A stretch of 6,892 nt of DNA from assembly GCA_964649445.1 (NCBI GenBank), contig CAZYPS010000096.1, positions 1 to 6,892 on the forward strand. Direction: 5' to 3'. The translations under genes were made by a program, and so were the position numbers. The notes beneath the pieces were generated by a model. That model saw only the letters and a program-made list of their open reading frames with translations, ran no database searches and was not told where the DNA came from. Positions 1 to 5,722 of the stretch are shown in pieces. Positions within the stretch are counted from its first letter, which is position 1. Each line of letters starts with the position of its first letter. This DNA is from JAGXLP01 sp964649445 (GTDB lineage Bacteria; Bipolaricaulota; Bipolaricaulia; M55B111).

Positions 1-969
1 ATTCTCCGCCTGATCGTAGATGAAAGACAACTCGGAGTCGTCAACTATATCGTCCTCGACCTCGTTGCCGCGATCAACCGGCATACAATGGAGAAGATAA
101 CCGGGATCAGCCAGTTTCTGTTTTTCTCTGGTGTATTTCCAGTCCTTATGCTGGCGGGCCATCTCGATTTCTTTCTCCTTTCCGACTTCGTAGCGATCAG
201 GGCTCATCCAGTTTCGGGGATAAACGATGTCCGCATCATCTATCGCCTCGTTCATGTCGTTCGTGACAGTGAACGAACCTCCCGACTTATCGGCGTTTTC
301 CTCTGTTATCTCTAAAACGTCCGGATCCAGCTCGTAGCCTTCGGGATGAGCCAGGTTAACGTCCATACCGAACAGGGCAGAAGTCAGAATATTCGACTGA
401 ATTGAGCCCCAGGACCTGACCCACGGTGAGTGTACCCAGGTAACTGCTATCTTCTTGCCTTCCAGGTTTCCGACTTTTTCCTGCATCGTCATGACGTCGG
501 TCATCGACTGGCAGGGATGGTATATGTCGGAAGCCATATTTATGATAGGAATAGAGGAGTGTTTACCCATCTCGTACATTATCTCCGTACCCTGACCGTA
601 GTAATCGACCTTATCCTCCAAAATCCTCACGCCAGCTCCTTCAGCGTATCGGCCCATCACCTTGGTCGTGTCTTTTATCGATTCACCCCCACCAGGCTCC
701 CTGGTCAGAGATATCCTCATCGTCTCCGGCGCGAGAAACTGTGAGTGGCCACCAAGCTGGCTCATTCCTGCTTCGAAAGACTGCCGCGTCCTGGTGGACG
801 AATTGAAGAAGAGCATCATAAAGGTTTTGTTCTCCAGCGCGTTTAGCGTTTCCCCGCTGTAGTATCTGCTTTTCAGGTCCTTCGCCACGCGCAGAAGAAC
901 GTCCAGTTCTTCCTTCGTCCAGTCTTTTACGCTGATTAAATTCTTTCCTTTTAAATCGTACCAGCTCAT
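1..969 (-). CDS. Transcarbamylase 2, YgeW/ornithine carbamoyltransferase family (3' end cut by window edge)
   Basis: The frame is open from ATG at 969 to base 1 (323 codons, no stop). It is a carbamoyltransferase, transferring a carbamoyl group between carbamoyl phosphate and an amine, or the reverse by phosphorolysis. The N-terminal carbamoyl-phosphate domain carries STRTR at residues 58-62 followed by SFEAGMSQLGG. HPCQ lies at 151-154, which is the HPxQ motif. The C-terminal domain has AHPEGYELDPDVLE near 207-220, ADIVYPRNW at 246-254 and HCMPVDRG at 294-301. The frame breaks off inside the DQAEN motif, so roughly 15-25 residues should be missing. The closest relatives by reading are YgeW and the gene just upstream, but the loop that reads KPLSVPQ there is VRSWGSIQ here, so the substrate probably differs. 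A GGAGGT site (975-980) supports the start and overlaps the stop of the preceding gene, so translation is probably coupled. Family is confident; substrate is unknown. Confidence 0.93.
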   Translation of the reverse strand, partial: MSWYDLKGKNLISVKDWTKEELDVLLRVAKDLKSRYYSGETLNALENKTFMMLFFNSSTRTRQSFEAGMSQLGGHSQFLAPETMRISLTREPGGGESIKDTTKVMGRYAEGAGVRILEDKVDYYGQGTEIMYEMGKHSSIPIINMASDIYHPCQSMTDVMTMQEKVGNLEGKKIAVTWVHSPWVRSWGSIQSNILTSALFGMDVNLAHPEGYELDPDVLEITEENADKSGGSFTVTNDMNEAIDDADIVYPRNWMSPDRYEVGKEKEIEMARQHKDWKYTREKQKLADPGYLLHCMPVDRGNEVEDDIVDDSELSFIYDQAEN

Positions 970-974
970 ATTTT

Positions 975-981
975 ACCTCCT
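975..981 (-). promoter_or_regulatory. Ribosome binding site of transcarbamylase 2, overlapping the upstream stop codon
   Basis: On the minus strand the sequence reads TAGGAGGTAAAATATG. The AG of the stop codon of transcarbamylase 1 (980-982) forms part of the AGGAGGT site, and the spacer to ATG at 969 is 5 bases. This fixes the start and suggests that ribosomes ending on the first transcarbamylase reinitiate on the second, keeping the two products at similar levels. Confidence 0.85.
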
Positions 982-2017
982 AGCTCAAAAGCAGGCTCAG
1001 CAAGCCCTTCTGAGCATGTAATCTATTTCCAGCTTCTTCAAAGACGATGGAATTGGGGCCATCGATAACCTCGTCCGTGACTTCCATACCCCTGTCCGCG
1101 GGCAGACAATGCATATAGTGAGCGTCATTGGTGAGGTCCATTTTGTCCTGGGTGGTTATCCAGTCCTTGTTATCCTCAAAGACTTCCCTTGCTTTATCTA
1201 GGTCAGCGGTTGAACCGTCCGTAGGTTGAAGTGTCCATGACTTCGGATAGACTACGTCCGCATCTTCGAATCCTTCTTCCATATCGTGGACTATTTCGAA
1301 GTCACCACCATGTTTTTCAGCCCGTTTTTCGGTTGCATCTAAAACGTCAGAGTCGAGGTCCAGCCCTTCCGGATGGGCTAAAGTTACGTCCATTCCCATG
1401 GTTGCGGCACTAATAACGGCGGACTGCGGCACGGATAGCGGTTTCTCGACCGAACCGGAATAAGCCCAGCTCATAGTGAACTTTTTGCCGGAAAGGTCCT
1501 TGCCCATCTTCTCCTGCATCGTCATTACGTCGGCAAGTGCCTGACAGGGATGGTAACCGTCGTCCTCCATGTTGATTATTGGAACCGATCCCCAGTTCGC
1601 GAATTCTTTTAGGACTTTGAATCCTTTACCGTACTTCCAGTCCGTCTTATCGCCGTAGATTCGAATGGAAATAGCATCGCCCATCTCCGAGAGAACTCGA
1701 GAAACGTCACTAACTCTCTCAGTTGAATAGGCTTCCTCCTCTCCTTCTAATGCGGGTGTGTAAACGGCACCCGGCTGGAGAAAGTGGGCGTGCCCCCCAA
1801 GTTGAGTCATGCCCGCCTCGAACGAATTTCTCGTTCTTAGCGAAGTATTGTAAAAGAGCATGAATAGACTCTTGGCCGGTAGTACGTTAGTTTGTCTTTC
1901 TCCTCTTATCTGTTTCCTCTTAAGGTCGTGAGCCGCCTCCAGAATCGCATCTATTTCGTCCCTATCGAAATCCAACCAGGTCAAAAAATCTTCTCCTTCA
2001 AGTTGAGTGTTAGACAT
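980..2017 (-). CDS. ygeW: Transcarbamylase 1, YgeW/N-acetylornithine-carbamoyltransferase-like (knotted type)
   Basis: A complete 345-residue carbamoyltransferase. Its carbamoyl-phosphate motif is SLRTR (residues 59-63), a variant also found in the N-acylornithine carbamoyltransferases, followed by FEAGMTQLGGHAHFLQPG. HPCQ is at 156-159. The segment SWAYSGSVEKPLSVPQ (183-198), then MGMDVTLAHPEG, closely recalls E. coli YgeW (TWAYSPSYGKPLSVPQ). The proline-rich loop marks the knotted AOTCase/YgeW group. HCLPADRG is at 303-310 and EAGNRLHAQKGLL closes the chain. YgeW is about 396 residues, so this is a shorter member. Next to carbamate kinase it most likely works catabolically, turning a ureido amino acid plus phosphate into carbamoyl phosphate. 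A biosynthetic ornithine carbamoyltransferase is less likely because no arginine genes are present. The start is supported by AGGAGGA at 2024-2030, six bases before ATG. The gap to carbamate kinase is 30 bases. The gene symbol is by resemblance only. Confidence 0.92.
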   Translation of the reverse strand: MSNTQLEGEDFLTWLDFDRDEIDAILEAAHDLKRKQIRGERQTNVLPAKSLFMLFYNTSLRTRNSFEAGMTQLGGHAHFLQPGAVYTPALEGEEEAYSTERVSDVSRVLSEMGDAISIRIYGDKTDWKYGKGFKVLKEFANWGSVPIINMEDDGYHPCQALADVMTMQEKMGKDLSGKKFTMSWAYSGSVEKPLSVPQSAVISAATMGMDVTLAHPEGLDLDSDVLDATEKRAEKHGGDFEIVHDMEEGFEDADVVYPKSWTLQPTDGSTADLDKAREVFEDNKDWITTQDKMDLTNDAHYMHCLPADRGMEVTDEVIDGPNSIVFEEAGNRLHAQKGLLSLLLS

Positions 2018-2047
2018 GGGTTGTCCTCCTTTATTGAGTGGTTAATG

Positions 2048-3004
2048 TCATTGAGTAATTGTCGTACCAGTCTGTCCTTCAAGTGCCTCAAATACTTTAT
2101 CCAAAGACGTTATTACCGCTTTCTTGCCGCCTGATTCGACGAATTTCATTCCAGCCTTTACTTTGGGTTTCATTGAGCCTCGCGAAAAGTGCCCTTCTTC
2201 CATGTAAGTGGAGGCTTCGTCCACAGTCACGTGATTTAGTTTTTTCTGGTCAGGCTCATTGTAGTTCAGATATACGTTTTCTACGTCCGTAAGAATAAGC
2301 AGAACTTTCGCCCCTACGTCCTCCGCCAGTTGTTCGGAGGCCAGATCCTTATCAATTACGGCCTCTCGACCGACAAGCTTATCACCTTCGCGAACTACGG
2401 GTATACCGCCACCCCCAGCCGCAATTACTACTGTATGAGCAGCCAGCAGTTGTCTTATCGGTTCTTTTTCCACTATGGCGACTGGATCCGGTGAGGGCAC
2501 GACCCGTCTATAACCCCTCCCGGCATCCTCTATCATATCGTAACCTTTTTCTTCCTGCAATTCTTTCGCTACTTCTTCAGTGTAGAACGGTCCTACCGGT
2601 TTTGACGGATCTTCGAATGCCGGGTCGTCTCCATCAATCAACGTCTGAGTCAAAACCGTCGACACTGGAATGTCCCCTCGACCATTTTGGTTAAACACGT
2701 TATCCAGGCTCTGGGATAGCATGTAACCGATAAACCCCTGACTCTCGGCACCGCAAACGTCGAGCGGATGGGATGGAACTTCCTCTTTTGCGATCTCGTT
2801 CTGAAGCATTAAATTACCTACCTGGGGTCCATTCCCGTGAGAGACGACTATTTTGTAAGTCCCAGATAGCACCATCTTTCCTATCTGTTTCATCGTCTCG
2901 TTCACGTTCTCAATCTGCTGTCTTGCCGTCCCCTCCTGGCCGGGCTTCAAAATTGCGTTCCCCCCTAACGCCACTACCGTTAGGGTCTTGCCGTCGTTTT
3001 CCAT
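2048..3004 (-). CDS. arcC: Carbamate kinase
   Basis: A complete 318-residue amino acid kinase family protein, the normal length for ArcC/YqeA. It catalyses carbamoyl phosphate + ADP to carbamate + ATP in the cytoplasm, the energy-yielding last step of fermentative ureido-compound breakdown. Visible motifs are VALGGNAIL (11-19), VSHGNGPQVGNLMLQNE (54-70), the carbamate kinase-specific CGAESQGFIGYMLSQ (84-98), AAGGGGIPVV (195-204), AVIDKDLASE (215-224), LTDVENVYLNY (238-248), RGSMKPKVKAG (275-285) and GTTI near the C-terminus. All are intact. It lies 23 bases below the regulator and 30 above transcarbamylase 1, which should supply its carbamoyl phosphate. The ribosome binding site is a G-rich AAGGGGG five bases before the ATG. 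No arginine deiminase gene is seen, so a purine-linked role (like E. coli YqeA) fits better than the arginine deiminase pathway, although the symbol arcC covers the enzyme activity in both. Confidence 0.97.
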   Translation of the reverse strand: MENDGKTLTVVALGGNAILKPGQEGTARQQIENVNETMKQIGKMVLSGTYKIVVSHGNGPQVGNLMLQNEIAKEEVPSHPLDVCGAESQGFIGYMLSQSLDNVFNQNGRGDIPVSTVLTQTLIDGDDPAFEDPSKPVGPFYTEEVAKELQEEKGYDMIEDAGRGYRRVVPSPDPVAIVEKEPIRQLLAAHTVVIAAGGGGIPVVREGDKLVGREAVIDKDLASEQLAEDVGAKVLLILTDVENVYLNYNEPDQKKLNHVTVDEASTYMEEGHFSRGSMKPKVKAGMKFVESGGKKAVITSLDKVFEALEGQTGTTITQ

Positions 3005-3027
3005 GTTTTCCCCCTTCTTGAAGTTAT

Positions 3028-3747
3028 TTAGTTGTCGGATTTCTCGAGAGCATCTTCCATTAATCCCCAGTGTTTTTCCATGGACACCCTTGCTCCTTCG
3101 AGATCTCCTTCACTAATGGAATTAAATAGATTTTTGTGAATATTAAAACACCGTTTAATCCGTGAATCGTCGACTAAATAATACTTATGAGTTAGTTCTC
3201 TGTAGAGTGAGCCATCTATGGTTGCGAGAAGCGGCTGAGCTGCTTCAACCACCAGAGGGTTGTCGGTCAAAGAGATCAATGCTTTGTGGAAATCATGATC
3301 CGCATCCATGTACTGCTGATACTCCCGTTCAGTTGAATGACTCTTCATCTGTTCCAGAGCTACTTCCACTGGAGTAATTTCCTTTTGATCAATATCCTCA
3401 ACCATCATCTCAAGCATTGCGTCCTCGAGGTTCTTCCTGGCTTCGATAATATGGAGATGGCTCATTTCCTTCTTTAACAACGAGAGATCCGGAGAGATCA
3501 GATTACTTTCCCTGACCGATTCGCTAACGTAAGTTCCCGAACCTACCTTCGTATCAACTACACCCAGAGCCTGAAGGCCACTAAGAGCCTCTCTTACAGA
3601 CGGTCGACTGACTTCCATTTTCTCCGCCAGCTCGTGTTCGGAAGGTAGCCTGTCACCCGGACTCAAATCGCCAGCCTCAATCGACTCAATTACCTGCTCC
3701 GCTACTTTTACACTCTTTTTCTTTGATGGTTCAACACTATTAAACAT
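3028..3747 (-). CDS. GntR-family transcriptional regulator, FadR/FCD subgroup
   Basis: The N-terminal winged helix-turn-helix (about residues 32-77 counted from the upstream GTG) shows the classic pattern SPGDRLPSEHELAEKMEVSR, then SVREALSGLQALGVV and GSGTYV. The C-terminal all-helical FCD domain keeps the usual metal-binding residues Asp153, His157 (DxxxH in DADHDFH), His207 and His229, so it probably binds a carboxylate effector through a metal ion. Its place between the PLP enzyme and carbamate kinase suggests a local regulator, probably a repressor released by a pathway substrate. Start choice: a GTG at 3756 gives 242 residues, but the GGAGGGG site (3758-3764) nearly touches it. ATG at 3747 has a 10-base spacer and is preferred here (239 residues). 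The effector cannot be told from sequence. Possible binding sites are described separately at 3784-3797 and in the 5444-5502 leader. Confidence 0.93.
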   Translation of the reverse strand: MFNSVEPSKKKSVKVAEQVIESIEAGDLSPGDRLPSEHELAEKMEVSRPSVREALSGLQALGVVDTKVGSGTYVSESVRESNLISPDLSLLKKEMSHLHIIEARKNLEDAMLEMMVEDIDQKEITPVEVALEQMKSHSTEREYQQYMDADHDFHKALISLTDNPLVVEAAQPLLATIDGSLYRELTHKYYLVDDSRIKRCFNIHKNLFNSISEGDLEGARVSMEKHWGLMEDALEKSDN

Positions 3748-3757
3748 ATTCCTCACT

Positions 3758-3764
3758 CCCCTCC
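3758..3764 (-). promoter_or_regulatory. Ribosome binding site deciding the regulator start
   Basis: Minus strand GGAGGGG lies one base before the GTG at 3756 and ten bases before the in-frame ATG at 3747. The spacing favours the ATG, which shortens the protein by three residues. Confidence 0.6.
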
Positions 3765-3783
3765 AGTTCCGGACAAATGTGCA

Positions 3784-3797
3784 TATGTCATACAGGT
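3784..3797. promoter_or_regulatory. Candidate regulator operator upstream of the GntR gene
   Basis: The 90-base gap between the PLP gene and the regulator holds a 9-base palindrome TATGACATA (minus strand, 3784-3792, mismatched only at its centre). It overlaps the heptamer ACCTGTA (minus strand, 3791-3797). Together they read ACCTGTATGACATA and include TGT-N3-ACA, in keeping with the TGT/ACA half sites common for FCD-type GntR proteins. The same heptamer recurs twice in the leader of the PLP gene. Position just above the regulator start suggests autoregulation. I see no convincing -35/-10 pair here; a TTGTCA lies at about 3816-3821 on the minus strand without a good partner. This is inference from pattern only. 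Confidence 0.35.
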
Positions 3798-3837
3798 AGC
3801 CATTTTGGAATACCAGCTGACAACCCCCTGTACTTAT

Positions 3838-5331
3838 TTATTCCAGGCCCTTTAAATCTTCCAGGAGTCCTGTCCTCTCGTTGAACTCCTTAATCCTCTG
3901 ATCAATCTCCCCAACCTGATCGTGAATTTCCGACCAGTAATTGGGCCAGTCGTACCACTGTGCATCGAGCTCTTCCGTCTCCTTCCCCTGCTGTTCTATC
4001 CAGGTATAATATTTTAGATTGTGTACCCGTTTTTTCTGGTAGTAATCAAGCTCTTCCATATTGTCCGTCTTAATTCCCTCAAGGTACTTATGATAGTCCT
4101 TTACTGCGTCTTCATGCGTATATTCTCCTTCTTCGGACCTCATCTCTTCCAGTCGAGACCCGTATAGCTCCATTGAATCGGTAAATACGGTAAGTACGAC
4201 GTCGTCCTCAGTCAACTCGTAATACTTCGAGTACTTTATCGCCGAAGCCAGGTTTGCTACTGATGATATACCCATTTGCGGAAGATTTTCTATTGTATTT
4301 ACCGGAACGTTCTGTTCCTCGAGATACTCCTTGCCTGCGGGTTCATTAAACAACCTAATCAGGTTCATCGAGTTGGAATCGTCCACGTCTATTACCATGT
4401 CGGTATTCCTCACGTTGTGAATCCACGGCACGTGCTTGTCTCCTATTCCTTCAATTCTGTGGCCTCCGTAACCGTTGCGCAGCAGTGTCGGACACTGGAG
4501 AGCCTCCCCCACTGCAATTTTCGATGTCGGGAACTGCTCCTTAAGATAATCTCCGCACCCCATTGTTCCGGAAGAGCCGGAAGTAAGTACCACGCCTGAG
4601 TAACTGGAATTAGGCGTCAACTCGTCTTCCAGAACTTCCTCCATAGCCGCGCCAGTTACCTCGTAGTGCCAGAGGTGGTTGCCAAACTCGTCGAACTGAT
4701 TAAAGATGACTATATCGTCTCGATTTTCCTTCAATTCCCAGCATTTGTCGAATATTTCCTTAACGTTACTTTCACAACCGGGAGTCTTTATAACTTCTCC
4801 CGCTACTTTCGACAACCAGTCAAATCTCTCCTGACTCATCCCTTCCGGCAATATAGCCACGGACTCACAACCAAGCAAATCCGAGTCGTACGCTCCACCC
4901 CGGCAATAGTTACCGGTAGAGGGCCAAACAGCTTTCTGACCCGTGGGGTCGAACTGTCCTGTCGTCAGCCGTGGAACTAGACAACCGAAGGTAGCTCCTA
5001 CTTTGTGGGCTCCAGTGGGAAACCACTTTCCGACGAGAGCAATTATTCGAGCGTCCACGCCGGTAAGCTCACTTGGTAACTCCAGATAATTTACGCCGTC
5101 GTAAAGTCCGCCCTGTTTTACCGGCTCGTTCTTCCAGGTAATCCTGAAAAGGTTGTAGGAGTTTACATCCCAGAGCCCAATATCTTTCAATTTTTCCTTT
5201 ATCTCGTCGGGAATTAACTCAGGATTCTTTTGCTGTTCCAGGGTTGGAATTATGATATTTCTTTCTTTGGCCTTCTTTACGGCATTCTCAAGTCCATCTT
5301 CATTCATGGTCAAATCTATAATTGGTACCAC
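3838..5331 (-). CDS. Fold-type II PLP-dependent lyase/deaminase of uncharacterised type (TrpB/cysteine synthase-like)
   Basis: Up to 497 residues. PLP-fold signatures occur in order. FPTGAHKVGAT (104-114) resembles the TrpB motif TGAHKIN, and Lys110 is the probable Schiff-base lysine. PSTGNYCRGGAYDSDLLG (137-154) is the substrate/asparagine loop. TSGSSGTMGCGDYL (250-263) is the glycine-rich phosphate-binding loop. HRIEGIGDKHVP (291-302) and GISSVANLASAIKYS (354-368) match cysteine synthase-like enzymes. About 100 further residues form an acidic, aromatic C-terminal extension (DAQWYDWPNYW near 456-466). It is clearly not the ~400-residue YgeX by motif or length, although it holds the place YgeX has in purine/urate clusters. 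A role in beta-elimination or deamination of diaminopropionate or a ureido amino acid is inferred. The start is uncertain: GTG at 5331 overlaps the only ribosome-site-like GAGGTGG, and ATG at 5307 is about 20 bases from it. A TTG at 5313 or a rare ATT at 5322 are also possible. Confidence 0.88.
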   Translation of the reverse strand: MVPIIDLTMNEDGLENAVKKAKERNIIIPTLEQQKNPELIPDEIKEKLKDIGLWDVNSYNLFRITWKNEPVKQGGLYDGVNYLELPSELTGVDARIIALVGKWFPTGAHKVGATFGCLVPRLTTGQFDPTGQKAVWPSTGNYCRGGAYDSDLLGCESVAILPEGMSQERFDWLSKVAGEVIKTPGCESNVKEIFDKCWELKENRDDIVIFNQFDEFGNHLWHYEVTGAAMEEVLEDELTPNSSYSGVVLTSGSSGTMGCGDYLKEQFPTSKIAVGEALQCPTLLRNGYGGHRIEGIGDKHVPWIHNVRNTDMVIDVDDSNSMNLIRLFNEPAGKEYLEEQNVPVNTIENLPQMGISSVANLASAIKYSKYYELTEDDVVLTVFTDSMELYGSRLEEMRSEEGEYTHEDAVKDYHKYLEGIKTDNMEELDYYQKKRVHNLKYYTWIEQQGKETEELDAQWYDWPNYWSEIHDQVGEIDQRIKEFNERTGLLEDLKGLE

Positions 5332-5334
5332 CTC
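5323..5334 (-). promoter_or_regulatory. Ribosome-site-like GAGGTGG merged with palindrome TGGTACCA at the PLP gene start
   Basis: Minus strand GAGGTGGTACCA combines a ribosome-site-like GAGGTGG (5328-5334) with a perfect 8-base palindrome TGGTACCA (5323-5330). TGGT/ACCA arms resemble FadR-type half sites, so a repressor bound here could block the start region, but the match is short. The site does not sit at a normal distance from any standard start codon of the gene. Confidence 0.35.
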
Positions 5335-5439
5335 AAAATAGTTGGTTTATCCAGAATTTTGACGGTAAGGACCTTCGGGAAAGATCAGTTATACTTCGTT
5401 AATCTCGCTAGACGGAATAGTCCAAACGCTCAATTATTT

Positions 5440-5448
5440 TTTATACCA
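5440..5448 (-). promoter_or_regulatory. Candidate proximal promoter with extended -10 (TGGTATAAA)
   Basis: Minus strand TGGTATAAA fits the extended -10 pattern TGnTATAAT with one mismatch. No good -35 is found at 17-18 bases, which is tolerated by extended -10 promoters. It would give a leader of roughly 100 bases. The element overlaps one arm of the inverted repeat at 5444-5480, a typical place for a repressor to act. Confidence 0.35.
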
Positions 5449-5480
5449 CCTGTAGCCTCAGTGTTCACAGGGAAGTGGTA
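5444..5480 (-). promoter_or_regulatory. Inverted repeat / potential stem-loop in the PLP gene leader
   Basis: TACCAC (5444-5449) pairs with GTGGTA (5475-5480). Inside it, CTGT (5450-5453) pairs with ACAG (5467-5470), with a four-base bulge on one side and a 13-base loop. No T-tract follows on the minus strand, so it is not an ordinary terminator. It could be a DNA operator for the GntR regulator, since TGGT/ACCA and TGT/ACA half sites occur in it and it overlaps the proximal -10. It could also be an RNA structure if transcription starts at the distal promoter. Confidence 0.4.
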
Positions 5481-5502
5481 AGTGTAAAATTATCTTACAG
5501 GT
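5448..5502. repeat. ACCTGTA heptamer pair in opposite orientation
   Basis: ACCTGTA lies on the plus strand at 5448-5454 and on the minus strand at 5496-5502, 41 bases apart. A third copy lies upstream of the regulator gene (3791-3797, minus strand). The copies sit only in the two non-coding regions ahead of the PLP gene and the regulator, as expected for half sites of a local regulator. I did not check the coding regions exhaustively. Confidence 0.4.
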
Positions 5503-5524
5503 TTTATACTACTACAGTTAGTTT

Positions 5525-5554
5525 ATTATATCAATGAAATAGAAGTCCTCTAAA
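5525..5554 (-). promoter_or_regulatory. Candidate distal sigma-A-type promoter of the PLP gene cluster
   Basis: Minus strand TTTAGA (5549-5554, four of six to TTGACA), an 18-base spacer and a perfect TATAAT (5525-5530). Transcription would begin near 5518, leaving a leader of about 190-210 bases that includes the inverted repeat and one ACCTGTA copy. The best promoter-like sequence in the window. Confidence 0.5.
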
Positions 5555-5680
5555 AAGTAAAAGTATAACCGGACTTGAGAGGTCCCGACAAAGCCCCGAA
5601 AACTACTAGAGGAAAGAATTTATCTGAATGAGACCTCAATCGTTTTGTTTTTCGAAAAGCTTTCCAAAAAAGTTGGTAGT

Positions 5681-5701
5681 TTAAGTCCTTCTGTTAAGTC
5701 C
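5681..5701. repeat. Short direct repeat TTAAGTCC, period 13
   Basis: TTAAGTCC occurs at 5681-5688 and 5694-5701 (GGACTTAA on the minus strand), just below the hydroxylase stop codon. Related GGACTT words occur at about 5543-5549 (minus strand) and 5571-5576 (plus strand). No function can be assigned; two tandem copies 13 bases apart might be a protein-binding site or chance. Confidence 0.4.
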
Positions 5702-5722
5702 GGCCAGAAAATAAACCATCCA

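Larger units (their letters stand above)
5332..5722 (-). other. 391-base non-coding leader between the hydroxylase and the PLP gene
   Basis: No plausible gene is seen on either strand. Open frames here are short or are shadows of the hydroxylase. Base composition is AT-richer than the flanking genes. The part nearest the hydroxylase stop (about 5570-5722) holds an 8-base direct repeat and weak AT-rich inverted repeats, but no classical GC stem plus T-tract. The part nearest the PLP gene (about 5440-5554) holds two promoter-like elements, an inverted repeat and two copies of the ACCTGTA heptamer, listed separately. The stretch probably separates two transcription units and carries the control of the carbamoyl-phosphate cluster. 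Confidence 0.7.

Noticed and set aside
59..63. SLRTR instead of STRTR in transcarbamylase 1 as a sign of inactivation (residue numbers, gene at 980-2017)
   Set aside because: The second position of this motif varies in the family, and SLRTR or SMRTR occur in active N-acylornithine carbamoyltransferases. The catalytic residues are otherwise present.
430..862. Plus-strand frames at 430-744 and 662-862
   Set aside because: They overlap each other and are antisense to transcarbamylase 2, whose motifs are unmistakable.
980..3004. Classical arginine deiminase (arcABC) operon
   Set aside because: Carbamate kinase and a carbamoyltransferase are adjacent, but no arginine deiminase or antiporter is seen in the window, and the transcarbamylases resemble YgeW/AOTCase more than catabolic ornithine carbamoyltransferase.
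4276..4980. Two ~105-codon plus-strand frames (4276-4599, 4666-4980)
   Set aside because: Both are antisense to the conserved core of the PLP enzyme and show no protein-like pattern.
5571..5639. Possible terminator: GGACTTGAGAGGTCC and a distant partner GAGACCTCAA
   Set aside because: The short hairpin has only four continuous pairs plus mismatches, and the long one needs a bulge and a loop of about 45 bases. T-rich sequence follows on the minus strand but is interrupted. Too weak to call.
5650..5673. AT-rich near-palindrome TTTTTCGAAAAGCTTTCCAAAAAA
   Set aside because: The arms are mostly A and T with mismatches, and a stable RNA hairpin or a specific binding site cannot be claimed.
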